From an uncultured bacterium (GTDB lineage: Bacteria > Patescibacteria > Microgenomatia > Levybacterales > UBA12049): a DNA stretch of 14,669 bases. Positions 5,429 through 12,372 of this stretch are shown piece by piece (position 1 is the stretch's first letter; every line of letters begins with the position of its first letter). The DNA lies in contig CAMPGJ010000015.1 of the NCBI GenBank assembly GCA_946885425.1, forward strand, positions 1-14,669, given 5' to 3'. The notes under the pieces were generated by a model. It searched no databases. It saw only the letters and a list, made by a program, of their open reading frames with translations, and had not been told where the DNA came from. The translations under genes were made by a program, and so were the position numbers.

Positions 5429-6799
5429 ATGCTCGAAAAATTCTTTAGACCATTAGGTTATGCGGATAATCTTCCAACGGAAGTGAGGCAGAGCCGTGAG
5501 GAAGGGAAGGATGTTAGTAGTGTTGAAAGAGTAGCAAAAGTGATCTTTGAAAGCCCAAAAATCCCTCAAAGAGAGCAAGCCGCAGGGAGCATATATGATA
5601 AGCTTGCCCAGGAACCGGTAATTGAAAACTTCAGATATGTAGAGCCTTCAGATTTGAAAAGTATCCAAGCAGCACGGCCCAAATATGAGCGGGTTGTACG
5701 TCCGCCTGAGATTGAAGAACAGAAAATGTATGACAAAGTGTATGGAGCATGGCTGGGAAGGACAGCGGGGGTTTTACTGGGACAGCCGGTTGAAGGATGG
5801 CATAGAGACCGGATAGTAGGTTTGTTAAAAGATACGGATAATCATCCAATCAATTATTACATCTCTTCCAATATTCCTCAGGATCTGCGGGATAAATATC
5901 AGGTTGTTGATAAGCCAGGACCTTATGGAAGTCCGCATAAAAATTGGATTAACAATATAGATATGGCACCAAAGGATGATGACACTGACTATACGATAAT
6001 CGGTTTGAAAATACTCGAGGAATATGGACCTGATTTTAAGCCGGTTGATGTCGCTGAGACATGGTTGAGTTATTTGCCGGTTAGACGTGCTTGTACTGCG
6101 GAAAGGGTAGCGTATAAAAATTTAGTCAATGGAAAATTGCCGCCTGAATCCGCAACGTACCGCAATCCTTTCCGTGAGTGGATTGGTGCGCAAATACGTG
6201 GGGATTTTTTTGGATATATCACACCCGGGAAGCCCGAGCTGGCAGCTGATATGGCGTGGAGGGACGCGTCTATATCGCACACAAAAAATGGCATTTATGG
6301 GGAAATGAATGTCGCCGCCATGCTCTCTACAGCAGCTGTAACGAATAATGTAGGAGAAATCATACAGGGCGGACTCAAGCAAATTCCTGAGAAATCGCGT
6401 CTGACAGAGGGGATACAGGAGGTTATGAAATGGAAGAAAGAGGGGATTACCTGGCAGCAAGCGCTGGATAGAGTTCATGAAAAATATGATGAGAAAGTTG
6501 AGCATGATTGGTGTCATACTATTTCTAACGCGATGATTGTTGATATCGCGCTGCTTTATGGAGATTTGGACTTGGAGAAAACAGTAGGAATCACTGTAAT
6601 GGCTGGTTTTGATACAGATTGCAATGCCGCCACAGCAGGATCCATAGTTGGGATGGTAGTGGGTGCAGAAAAGCTTCCAAGTAAATGGACTGCGCCGTTG
6701 AATGATCAGCTGAGAACGAATGTTGAGGATGGGGTGGTTAACATCTCTGATTTGGCTAAAAGAACTATGGAAGTAAAGAAAAAGTTGCATTTTGTTTAA
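5429..6799 (+). CDS. ADP-ribosylglycohydrolase family protein
   Basis: Probable DraG/ARH-fold hydrolase that removes ADP-ribose or cleaves a related N-ribosyl bond, using two Mg ions; cytoplasmic. Of 456 residues the first 100 are an unrecognised, mostly polar extension. The catalytic domain starts at YDKVYGAWLGRTAGVLLGQPVEGW (101-124). The first metal site is DDDTDYT (183-189), a helix-rich middle contains DASISHTKNGIYGE (279-292), and the second metal site is GFDTDCNAATAG (393-404), followed by a conserved LPSKW. All expected acidic metal ligands appear intact. Some relatives cleave ADP-ribosyl-arginine and others act on small nucleosides, so the substrate cannot be named. The gene lies 14 nt after the unknown 325-aa gene, and no Shine-Dalgarno sequence is visible. 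Confidence 0.88.
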   Translation: MLEKFFRPLGYADNLPTEVRQSREEGKDVSSVERVAKVIFESPKIPQREQAAGSIYDKLAQEPVIENFRYVEPSDLKSIQAARPKYERVVRPPEIEEQKMYDKVYGAWLGRTAGVLLGQPVEGWHRDRIVGLLKDTDNHPINYYISSNIPQDLRDKYQVVDKPGPYGSPHKNWINNIDMAPKDDDTDYTIIGLKILEEYGPDFKPVDVAETWLSYLPVRRACTAERVAYKNLVNGKLPPESATYRNPFREWIGAQIRGDFFGYITPGKPELAADMAWRDASISHTKNGIYGEMNVAAMLSTAAVTNNVGEIIQGGLKQIPEKSRLTEGIQEVMKWKKEGITWQQALDRVHEKYDEKVEHDWCHTISNAMIVDIALLYGDLDLEKTVGITVMAGFDTDCNAATAGSIVGMVVGAEKLPSKWTAPLNDQLRTNVEDGVVNISDLAKRTMEVKKKLHFV

Positions 6800-6819
6800 A
6801 CAGTTATTACACTAGAATT

Positions 6820-6906
6820 ATGAATGTGAAATTTTTTCTTTGGGGTTGTGTCGGTACTCTTATATTAATTGTTATGGGTATGCTGTTGGTAGGGTTACTC
6901 CAATAA
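6820..6906 (+). CDS. Possible 28-residue membrane microprotein
   Basis: A short frame starting MNVKFFLWGC encodes 28 residues: a short lysine-containing start, then one hydrophobic segment of about 22 residues rich in Leu, Val, Gly and Met, ending in Gln. It would be a single-pass membrane peptide. It starts 20 nt after the ADP-ribosylglycohydrolase stop and ends 20 bp before the convergent GH13 stop. A TACACT hexamer lies 6 nt before the ATG, which would suit a leaderless transcript. There is no Shine-Dalgarno sequence. It could be chance, as hydrophobic short frames are common in AT-rich DNA. Confidence 0.35.
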   Translation: MNVKFFLWGCVGTLILIVMGMLLVGLLQ

Positions 6907-6926
6907 ATCCATTTAACCTTTTTGAT

Positions 6927-8651
6927 CTAGAGTGATTTCCATATATAGGAATAAGGGGCGAGAAAGTAGTTATTATCTTCGTAGGTAACGGTAACTTCCT
7001 CTCCGCTGAGGTTGTGAAGAGTAAGCATATTTCCTTCAGAAGCTTCCCGAAGAAGGGCAAAAACTCTTTCATCCAGAGATAAAACTGTTTGTGGTGCGTT
7101 GGGGTGAAAAGCCGGGTGGTTGGTCCTTCGTTTTAATAATTCTTTAAATGATTCAAAAACTTTGTGTCCTTTAGAATCATTCTTGGTGAGTTCTTCCTCA
7201 AGAGCAGCCAAATCGAGGTTTTCTCTATTTATATCCCTGGTGTGATTCGTCTTTTCAAATCCTGCTGTATCATTTTCTTTACCAAAGAGGGACAGATAAT
7301 AGATTCCAGGAATACCCGCTAATGCAAAGCAAATTGCGTATGATGTAATAAATCTATTACAGTTTGTTTCAAATGTGTCAGTTTCTTTATTGATGACTGA
7401 CCACCACGTTCCGCACACTTCATAGGCACTTTTTTGTCCATTAGGTAGAGAACGATAGGATACTTTTCCACCATTTTCAGATATTTCATTGCACATAGTT
7501 TCAATATCTTCATCATCAATAACCCCTTTTGCTCCGAGCATGCCTATGCCATCATGTGATGCAAGAAAATTAAAGAAGGTTGTTTCTTGCGATGGGGGAG
7601 TAAGCGACTTTGCCCAATTGGTAAGTGATTCAGATCTACCTTTTTGGAAGGAATACAGTACAAGCGGAGGAAGGGCAAAATTATATACCATTTGTGCTTC
7701 ATTATGCCCATTGCCGAAATATGAAATATTTTCACTATGAGGAACATTGGTTTCTGTTATGAGTAATGCTGAAGGAGCAATTTCATTTAATAAATCGCGT
7801 ACAATTTGGATAATCATATGTCCTTCTGCTAGATGAACTGATGAGGTTCCCGTTTTTTTCCAGACGTACGTAACAGCATCTAATCTCAACAATTGTGCTC
7901 CTTTTTGTATAAGCTGGAGAATAACTTTTATAATCTCCAGAAGAACTTGATGATTTTGATAATTAAGATCTACCTGATCAGTTGTAGTACCAACACTAAA
8001 CGTTGTCCATACATAGCGAGGTCCATCTTGAGTCTCGAATTTTGTGAGAAGGGGTGTAGAGCGAGGACGGAAAACTTTTTGTAGGTCTGATTTTAATTCT
8101 GGAGTGAGATCCGCTTCTTTAAAGCTTATGAAAAAATTTTCATAAGCAGGATCACCTTGCAAGAATTTCTGAAACCAATTACTTTGGGTTGAAACATGGT
8201 TCAAAACAAGATCACACATGAGTTTCTTCTCTTTGGAGATTGTTTCAATATCTTCCCAGTCGCCAAACTCTTCTTTTACTTTATTAAAGTCGATAATAGA
8301 AAATCCTCGATCTGAGGAGTAGGGGAAGAAGGGGAGAATATGAACTGAGTTGAGAATGGATAGTTGCTTGTCCCGCGTAGCTTCTTGCCCTTCCGTAGCC
8401 TTTGGCGAAGGATGGTTAGCGAAGTGGGAAGAGTTGAGAAATTTGTGAAGTGTCTGCAATGGCTTCTTACCGTTCTCCTGAAAAGAGTCTGCATAGGTGA
8501 TCAAAACGGCATCTTTTTCACTGAAGTATTCCCGCTGGGGTACATGTATATTGGTCTTGGCTACAGCGACAATTTCCTTAATCTCTTCAAAAATCGTTTC
8601 TGCTCTTTCTTTTCCGTAGAGGAAAGTAAGTTTATTAAAAATATCATCCAT
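6927..8651 (-). CDS. GH13 sucrose phosphorylase-like glucosyl phosphorylase
   Basis: A 574-aa alpha-amylase-superfamily enzyme most like subfamily GH13_18 (sucrose phosphorylase, glucosylglycerate or glucosylglycerol phosphorylase), which reversibly phosphorolyses alpha-glucosides to glucose 1-phosphate. Landmarks are ITYADSF (51-57), VHILPFFPYSSDRGFS (103-118), CDLVLNHVS (146-154), nucleophile Asp258 in RLDAV, acid/base Glu300 in LITETNVPH, and the transition-state His-Asp pair in ASHDGIG (366-367). Residues about 76-97 are an in-frame repeat insertion between helix 1 and the VHILPFFP strand. The start at 8651 is placed 7 nt after a TACTAT -10, suggesting a leaderless mRNA. The acceptor sugar cannot be read from sequence. 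It lies 31 nt after the GIY-YIG gene and converges on the upstream plus-strand genes. Confidence 0.88.
   Translation of the reverse strand: MDDIFNKLTFLYGKERAETIFEEIKEIVAVAKTNIHVPQREYFSEKDAVLITYADSFQENGKKPLQTLHKFLNSSHFANHPSPKATEGQEATRDKQLSILNSVHILPFFPYSSDRGFSIIDFNKVKEEFGDWEDIETISKEKKLMCDLVLNHVSTQSNWFQKFLQGDPAYENFFISFKEADLTPELKSDLQKVFRPRSTPLLTKFETQDGPRYVWTTFSVGTTTDQVDLNYQNHQVLLEIIKVILQLIQKGAQLLRLDAVTYVWKKTGTSSVHLAEGHMIIQIVRDLLNEIAPSALLITETNVPHSENISYFGNGHNEAQMVYNFALPPLVLYSFQKGRSESLTNWAKSLTPPSQETTFFNFLASHDGIGMLGAKGVIDDEDIETMCNEISENGGKVSYRSLPNGQKSAYEVCGTWWSVINKETDTFETNCNRFITSYAICFALAGIPGIYYLSLFGKENDTAGFEKTNHTRDINRENLDLAALEEELTKNDSKGHKVFESFKELLKRRTNHPAFHPNAPQTVLSLDERVFALLREASEGNMLTLHNLSGEEVTVTYEDNNYFLAPYSYIWKSL
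8367..8431. repeat. Repeat element inserted in frame in the GH13 gene
   Basis: Begins CTTGTCCCGCGTAGC. Its core, 8389-8411, folds as CCTTC/GAAGG around GCC/GGC. The GH13 protein carries about 22 extra residues here (HPSPKATEGQEATRDKQ region), exactly where sucrose phosphorylases go directly from helix to the VHILPFFP strand. The reading frame is preserved. Ends are approximate. Confidence 0.7.
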
Positions 8652-8658
8652 GTGTTAC

Positions 8659-8687
8659 ATAGTACATGGATTTAGGAGAAATTTAAA
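8659..8687 (-). promoter_or_regulatory. Leaderless promoter candidate of the GH13 gene
   Basis: On the minus strand: -35 TTTAAA (8682-8687, 4 of 6 matches), 17-bp spacer, -10 TACTAT (8659-8664), then 7 nt to the A of the ATG at 8651. Transcription would begin at the start codon. The -35 overlaps the end of the GIY-YIG gene. Confidence 0.5.
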
Positions 8688-8961
8688 GTTTTAAGAATTG
8701 TTTTTTCTCGAACTGTTTTTTAAGCATAGTTTTTAATGTTGTTCTCCCTCTATTAGATTTTAAATATAGCTCTCTTCTTTTAGCATCTTCTATACTTTTG
8801 TATGCTTCATAATGGAGTAATTCTAAGGGTATATATGATTTTGTAGACTTATTTTCTCCTTTATTGTGAGAGGCATACCGACTTTTAAGATCTTCTGAGT
8901 AACCGATATAGATAAAGTTTTTAGAGAGATTTTGAAGAACGTAGACGTAGTAGAATTTCAT
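8683..8961 (-). CDS. GIY-YIG nuclease domain protein, UPF0213/YhbQ-like
   Basis: A single-domain 92-aa GIY-YIG protein. YYVYVLQN (4-11) and FIYIGYS (16-22) supply the two name-giving motifs. They are followed by DLKSRYASHNKGENKSTK, with the conserved Arg and His, and by REL-LK with the conserved Glu (REYLK-type helix), then SNRGRTT. It is full length for the family. Such proteins act on branched or damaged DNA, or have no known role. In CPR-like genomes they are common single genes. It sits upstream of the GH13 gene on the same strand, with no functional link evident. There is no clear Shine-Dalgarno sequence. Confidence 0.92.
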   Translation of the reverse strand: MKFYYVYVLQNLSKNFIYIGYSEDLKSRYASHNKGENKSTKSYIPLELLHYEAYKSIEDAKRRELYLKSNRGRTTLKTMLKKQFEKKQFLKL

Positions 8962-8994
8962 TAACTCAAATTCTGATGTTAGCCGTAGCTAATT

Positions 8995-9067
8995 GGGAGG
9001 TACAAGACTGCACCTCCCTGCGTCACAAATCTGCTTCTGTCTACTGCGTAGCCAGGCGCAGACTTGT
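8995..9067. repeat. Cluster of inverted repeats 3' of tRNA-Leu
   Basis: The non-coding stretch 8962-9070 holds several nested inverted repeats: GGGAGGT/ACCTCCC (8995-9001 and 9012-9018), ACAAATCTGC with GCAGACTTGT (one wobble, second arm 9058-9067), and CTAC/GTAG. A further hairpin, CCAGGCGCA with TGTGCCTGG, overlaps the encoded CCA of the tRNA. On the minus strand these lie just 3' of the tRNA and may act in 3'-end formation or be a dispersed repeat. No U-run is present. Confidence 0.5.
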
Positions 9068-9070
9068 GCC

Positions 9071-9156
9071 TGGTACCGGGGGGGGGACTCGAACCCCCAA
9101 GGCCTTGCGACCAGTAGTTTTTGAGACTACCGCGTATACCATTCCGCCACCTCGGC
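9071..9156 (-). tRNA. tRNA-Leu, anticodon CAA, CCA encoded
   Basis: The minus strand gives acceptor GCCGAGG, D-stem GCG/CGC with a GG-containing loop, anticodon arm GTAGT-CTCAAAA-ACTAC (anticodon CAA, reading UUG), a long variable arm GGTC-GCAA-GGCC typical of class II tRNAs, T-arm GGGGG-TTCGAGT-CCCCC, 3' acceptor CCCCGGT, discriminator A and encoded CCA. The acceptor pairs poorly: G1-U72 is a wobble and A5-C68 a mismatch. The 3' strand expected for perfect pairing would be CCTCGGC. The run of nine C is also an easy place for an assembly error. Confidence 0.93.
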
Positions 9157-9251
9157 ATGTACAAATGCTGTAATTAAATCACAACTGATTTACAAACTAA
9201 AATTAAGATCCTAAGCTGTGTACAATTTGAGTAAGAGCATTTGTACATGCC
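9154..9251. repeat. 16-bp inverted repeat involving the tRNA-Leu 5' end
   Basis: GGCATGTACAAATGCT (9154-9169) and AGCATTTGTACATGCC (9236-9251) are perfect reverse complements 66 bp apart. The first arm includes the first bases of the tRNA. With one mismatch the pairing extends so that the acceptor GCCGAGG can pair with upstream CCTAGGC. The region between, 9170-9235, is AT-rich and must hold the tRNA promoter. I see no gene in it. Confidence 0.75.
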
Positions 9252-9278
9252 TAGGCAAATAATTCAGTTTAAAAGCCT

Positions 9279-9305
9279 GTGGTACTTGTGGTACCCGTGA
9301 CACCC
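9279..9305. repeat. Three degenerate 9-bp tandem units
   Basis: GTGGTACTT, GTGGTACCC and GTGACACCC follow each other without gap in the intergenic stretch before the NIF3 gene. Confidence 0.45.
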
Positions 9306-9308
9306 TTC

Positions 9309-9328
9309 TGCAAGGCTCCTGCCTTGCA
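9309..9328. other. GC-rich hairpin overlapping the NIF3 gene promoter
   Basis: TGCAAGGC-TCCT-GCCTTGCA is a perfect 8-bp stem with a 4-nt loop. Its right arm contains most of the proposed -35 box (9324-9329). It could be an operator or the end of an upstream transcript, but no U-run follows. Confidence 0.5.
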
Positions 9329-9352
9329 ATAATTACCTTCCTATTATATACT
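9324..9352 (+). promoter_or_regulatory. Leaderless promoter candidate of the NIF3 gene
   Basis: -35 TTGCAA (9324-9329), 17-bp spacer, -10 TATACT (9347-9352), then exactly 7 nt to the A of the ATG at 9360. The spacing puts the transcription start on the start codon, matching the absence of a Shine-Dalgarno sequence. Confidence 0.6.
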
Positions 9353-9359
9353 TCATTCT

Positions 9360-10316
9360 ATGACTATTCAAGAAATATATGAACTTGGTGTTGAGATGGG
9401 CATAAAAGCCGATCCACGAGGCGAAAAAGCCGTAAGAAAGTTGCTGGAAAAAGCCGCGAAAGAGTATAAAGAATTATCTGAGAAAAAGAAAAAATACTTC
9501 GATCTAGAAACTTTAACAAATCCATATTCAGATTCTCGCATCCTCTTTGGTGACTCAAATACAAAAGTGACGAAGATTTTGGCTGGAATTGACGCCAATG
9601 CGACAGAGGTTCTTTTGGCTGATCGTCTTAATGAGAAGGGTGAAAAGATTGATCTCGTCATTGGTCATCATCCTGAAGGGCATGCATATGCCAGTCTGCA
9701 TGAAGTGATGGATTTGCAAGTTGCTGTGTATGCAGAAGCAGGAATTCCTGTAAATGTCGCTCATGCACTTATGAATGAGAGAATGGTCGAAGTACAAAGA
9801 AGGATCCATCCTGTGAATCATAATCAGGCAATTGATGTTGCTAAGCTTTTGGGTATGCCATTCTTAGCGCTTCACACTATTTGGGATAACCTGGGAGATA
9901 ATTTCATTAAAAATTATTTGAAAGGGAAAGAATTTGATACAGTAGGGGAGATCCTTGAGCATCTTATGGAACTTCCTGAGTATGTAGAAGCAAAGAAAGG
10001 CAAGGCAGGTCCATATGTTGTTTCAGGATCAGAGAAGAGTAAAGCAGGGAAGATTGTTGTTTTCTTTACCGGTGGTACAAATCCATCCAAGGAAATGTAC
10101 ATAGAGATGGCAAAAGCAGGTATTGGTACTGTTATCGATATGCATATGCCTGAAGATTCTATAAAGGAAATGAAGAAGTTACATATTAACGTAATCAATG
10201 CCGGACACATGTCATCAGATTCTATAGGAGCAAACCTTTTCTTTGACGAACTTGAGAAAAAGGGCGTAGAGGTCATTCCTTGTTCAGGATTGATTCGCGT
10301 AAAACGCGGCAGTTGA
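9360..10316 (+). CDS. NIF3/YbgI-family dinuclear metal protein
   Basis: A 318-aa member of the NIF3 (DUF34) family, widespread toroidal metal-binding proteins. Recent work links some members to metal homeostasis or GTP cyclohydrolase-like chemistry, but the bacterial role is unsettled. Visible metal-ligand motifs are IGHHPEGH (101-108) and the C-terminal NAGHMSSDSIG (His at about 283, acidic Asp at about 287), which match the paired His...Glu/Asp sites of the family. A GGTNPSKEM segment precedes the last motif. The N-terminal 50 residues are a Lys/Glu-rich helical extension before the usual core. The ATG at 9360 is supported by the leaderless promoter. The next gene is efp, 86 nt downstream on the same strand. 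Confidence 0.85.
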   Translation: MTIQEIYELGVEMGIKADPRGEKAVRKLLEKAAKEYKELSEKKKKYFDLETLTNPYSDSRILFGDSNTKVTKILAGIDANATEVLLADRLNEKGEKIDLVIGHHPEGHAYASLHEVMDLQVAVYAEAGIPVNVAHALMNERMVEVQRRIHPVNHNQAIDVAKLLGMPFLALHTIWDNLGDNFIKNYLKGKEFDTVGEILEHLMELPEYVEAKKGKAGPYVVSGSEKSKAGKIVVFFTGGTNPSKEMYIEMAKAGIGTVIDMHMPEDSIKEMKKLHINVINAGHMSSDSIGANLFFDELEKKGVEVIPCSGLIRVKRGS

Positions 10317-10324
10317 GAAATGAG

Positions 10325-10396
10325 AATTGAGAATTGAGAAATACTTATAATAGATTTTTCATTTAACTCTCAACTCTCCATTCTCAACTCTCAATT
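10325..10396. repeat. Inverted repeat abutting the efp start
   Basis: AATTGAGAATTGAGAA (10325-10340) and TTCTCAACTCTCAATT (10381-10396) pair over 16 bp with one G-U-type mismatch. Additional GAGAATTGAG and CTCAACTC units lie beside each arm. The second arm ends 6 nt before the efp ATG. The TATAAT box lies in the loop. Confidence 0.75.
10346..10351 (+). promoter_or_regulatory. -10 promoter box candidate for efp
   Basis: A perfect TATAAT lies inside the loop of the inverted repeat upstream of efp. No good -35 at 16-18 bp was found. Transcription from here would leave only the right arm in the leader. Confidence 0.4.
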
Positions 10397-10402
10397 TTTA
10401 TT

Positions 10403-10963
10403 ATGTTTGGAGTAACAGACCTGCGTGCAGGAACTACATATCAGGAAGACGGGCAATATTTTGTCGTTATTTCTTATGCGCATATTAAGATGGGGCGTGG
10501 AAGCGCCAATATCAAACTTAAGGTGCGTAATTTGAAGACGGGATCTATTACTGACAAAAGCTATATCAACGGTGCTAAGGTGCAGAAAGCTGAAGTAGCA
10601 AAGAGAGACATGCAATACCTTTACAAAGATGAGGAAAATGTCTATTTCATGGATCCTCAGACATATGAACAAGTAAGTATCAATATTACATTGGTACCTG
10701 AGCATATTTATTTGAAAGAAGGGGAGCAGTTCACGGTCAGTTTTCTTGATGGTGAAGCGCTTTCTCTGGAGCTACCTCCCAAGATGACATTCCGCGTAGC
10801 GGATACTGCTCCTGGAGCAAAAGGAAATTCAGCTACTAATGTGTTTAAGGAAGCAACGCTTGAGAATGGACTGGTAACGAAGGTGCCTCTTTTTATTGAT
10901 ACGGGTGAACTTATCCGTGTTGATACCCGTACCGGGGCTTATTGCGAGAAAGCTAGCGCTTAG
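10403..10963 (+). CDS. efp: Translation elongation factor P
   Basis: Rescues ribosomes stalled at polyproline stretches by entering the E site. The 186-aa protein has the normal three-barrel layout: KOW-like domain 1 (about 1-65), OB domain 2 (about 66-128) and the C-terminal OB domain (about 129-186, with TNVFKEATLENGLVTKVPLFIDTGELIRVDTRTGAY). The modification loop reads HIKMGRGSAN, so Arg32 stands at the tip where many bacteria have Lys in PGKG, and the usual proline before the glycine is Met. Arg32 is typical of EarP-rhamnosylated EF-P in beta/gammaproteobacteria, but whether it is modified here is unknown. There is no Shine-Dalgarno sequence, and the ATG lies 6 nt after a hairpin arm. Confidence 0.95.
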   Translation: MFGVTDLRAGTTYQEDGQYFVVISYAHIKMGRGSANIKLKVRNLKTGSITDKSYINGAKVQKAEVAKRDMQYLYKDEENVYFMDPQTYEQVSINITLVPEHIYLKEGEQFTVSFLDGEALSLELPPKMTFRVADTAPGAKGNSATNVFKEATLENGLVTKVPLFIDTGELIRVDTRTGAYCEKASA

Positions 10964-11025
10964 AGCAGAACCACGCTGAATTCTACGCAGAACTAAGCAG
11001 ACAGCGAAAGGTAGATTTAAAACCA

Positions 11026-12285
11026 ATGAAGACTAACATTCTGCGAGCGCTCTCTCAAAAATCTTTCCTCTATCTTTGGGTCGGACAAGTATTTACACAA
11101 ATATCCATAAACCTCTTCAATTTTTTTGCCATTATTGTCGTTTTTGAAAAAACTCAATCTAATACGGCAGTAGCAGGTGTTGTACTATCTTTTACCATTC
11201 CGGCAATTATTTTTGGTTCCATAGCAGGAGCGTATGTTGACCGCTGGAATAAGAAGACAGTTCTGATTGTTACTAATCTGCTTAGGTCTGCTTTATTTTT
11301 CATCCTCGCTTTTTTTATAGACAGTATTTTCGTGTTATATGGAATATCTTTCTTGATAGCACTTTTAACGCAATTTTTTATTCCTGCCGAGACACCAATG
11401 GTACCTCTGGTAGTACAGAAAAAACACCTCCTTTCAGCAAATGCGCTTTTCGGTATGGGTATTTATGGCTCAATTATGGTCGCGTACGTTCTTTCCGGTC
11501 CTTTAATTATTTTACTAAAACCGGCCGGGACGCTTCTTTTTTTGGCTGCAATGCTGGTAATAGGAGCTTTCTTCATCCTTTTCATACAGCTTAAAAGCAA
11601 ACACCAAAAGATAGACGAGGAGCCAAAGAAAGTAAATATCTTCAAGGACTTAAGCAACACTTTTGCTCTTATGTCCAGAACAAATGCTGTATCTCAGTCC
11701 CTTTTTCTCCTTTGTCTATCGCAGGTTCTGATCCTTGTATTGGCGACCATTGCTCCCGGATATGCCCACCAGGTTCTAGGTATCAGTGTTGAGCAATTTC
11801 CATTGCTTTTTGTAGCTCCGGCGGCGCTGGGAATGGTGGTTGGGGCAACAATATTGGTGAATAAGTTTCATTCCCATCCGAAGCAAAATGTTATTACAGG
11901 AGGCATTTTACTCTCAGGTTTTGCAATGATGCTTCTGCCATATGGTTCAAAAGTTGCTTCTCGTGGTTTTGTACAGGTAATTAATGATTATGTCCCACAT
12001 ATTTTTGAGATCAATATTTTGCATATCATGGTTGTTCTTGCTTTTATTTTGGGTGTCGCTAATTCATTTATTTTTGTTCCTGCAAATACGCTTTTACAGG
12101 AAAAAACATCAGATGAGATTCGTGGAAAAATCTATGGATTTCTTAATTCGTTTGTAGGTATTCTTTCACTGTTGCCAATTTTGATTGTGGGAGGATTATC
12201 TGATTTAATAGGTGTAGGTGTCGTTATTGCCATAATCGGTGCATGTTTATTAGGGTTGGGAGTTGTGAGAGTGTTTATAAAATAA
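11026..12285 (+). CDS. Major facilitator superfamily transporter, drug-exporter-like
   Basis: A 419-aa polytopic membrane protein with about 12 predicted hydrophobic helices, probably a proton-coupled exporter. The loop after helix 2 carries the MFS signature in the form GAYVDRWNKKTVL (family pattern G-x-x-x-D-R-x-x-x-R/K), as in the DHA3/EntS-like exporters. A central charged loop (about residues 185-205, KSKHQKIDEEPKKVN) separates the two six-helix halves. A second half-signature, SDEIRGKIYGF, appears near residue 365. The substrate cannot be told. It lies 62 nt after efp. A GAAAGG 13 nt before the ATG is a possible ribosome binding site. Confidence 0.88.
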   Translation: MKTNILRALSQKSFLYLWVGQVFTQISINLFNFFAIIVVFEKTQSNTAVAGVVLSFTIPAIIFGSIAGAYVDRWNKKTVLIVTNLLRSALFFILAFFIDSIFVLYGISFLIALLTQFFIPAETPMVPLVVQKKHLLSANALFGMGIYGSIMVAYVLSGPLIILLKPAGTLLFLAAMLVIGAFFILFIQLKSKHQKIDEEPKKVNIFKDLSNTFALMSRTNAVSQSLFLLCLSQVLILVLATIAPGYAHQVLGISVEQFPLLFVAPAALGMVVGATILVNKFHSHPKQNVITGGILLSGFAMMLLPYGSKVASRGFVQVINDYVPHIFEINILHIMVVLAFILGVANSFIFVPANTLLQEKTSDEIRGKIYGFLNSFVGILSLLPILIVGGLSDLIGVGVVIAIIGACLLGLGVVRVFIK

Positions 12286-12296
12286 TCGTTTAGCGG

Positions 12297-12351
12297 TTAC
12301 GGTTACGTAAGACGACAGACGCCTCACACGATACGGGCATCGTTACCGTAA
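12297..12351. repeat. Imperfect inverted repeat between the MFS and Lgt-like genes
   Basis: TTACGGTTACG (12297-12307) pairs with CGTTACCGTAA (12341-12351) over 11 bp with one mismatch. A smaller CGAT/ATCG hairpin lies inside. The unit fills most of the 87-bp gap and ends 21 nt before the next ATG. No U-run follows. Confidence 0.45.
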
Positions 12352-12372
12352 TACGATAAGTCGACAAAGAAT

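Noticed and set aside
6122..6790. 222-aa minus-strand frame inside the ADP-ribosylglycohydrolase gene
   Set aside because: The composition looks random and all family motifs are on the plus strand.
9071..9251. Permuted or split tRNA-Leu using the upstream CCTAGGC as its acceptor strand
   Set aside because: A full linear tRNA with encoded CCA is present downstream; the upstream match is short and lacks a T-arm.
9154..9251. Attachment site of an integrated element at the tRNA
   Set aside because: Integration usually duplicates the tRNA 3' end as a direct repeat. Here the 5' end is in an inverted repeat and there is no integrase.
9279..9305. CRISPR array
   Set aside because: Units are only 9 bp with no spacers, and there are no cas genes.
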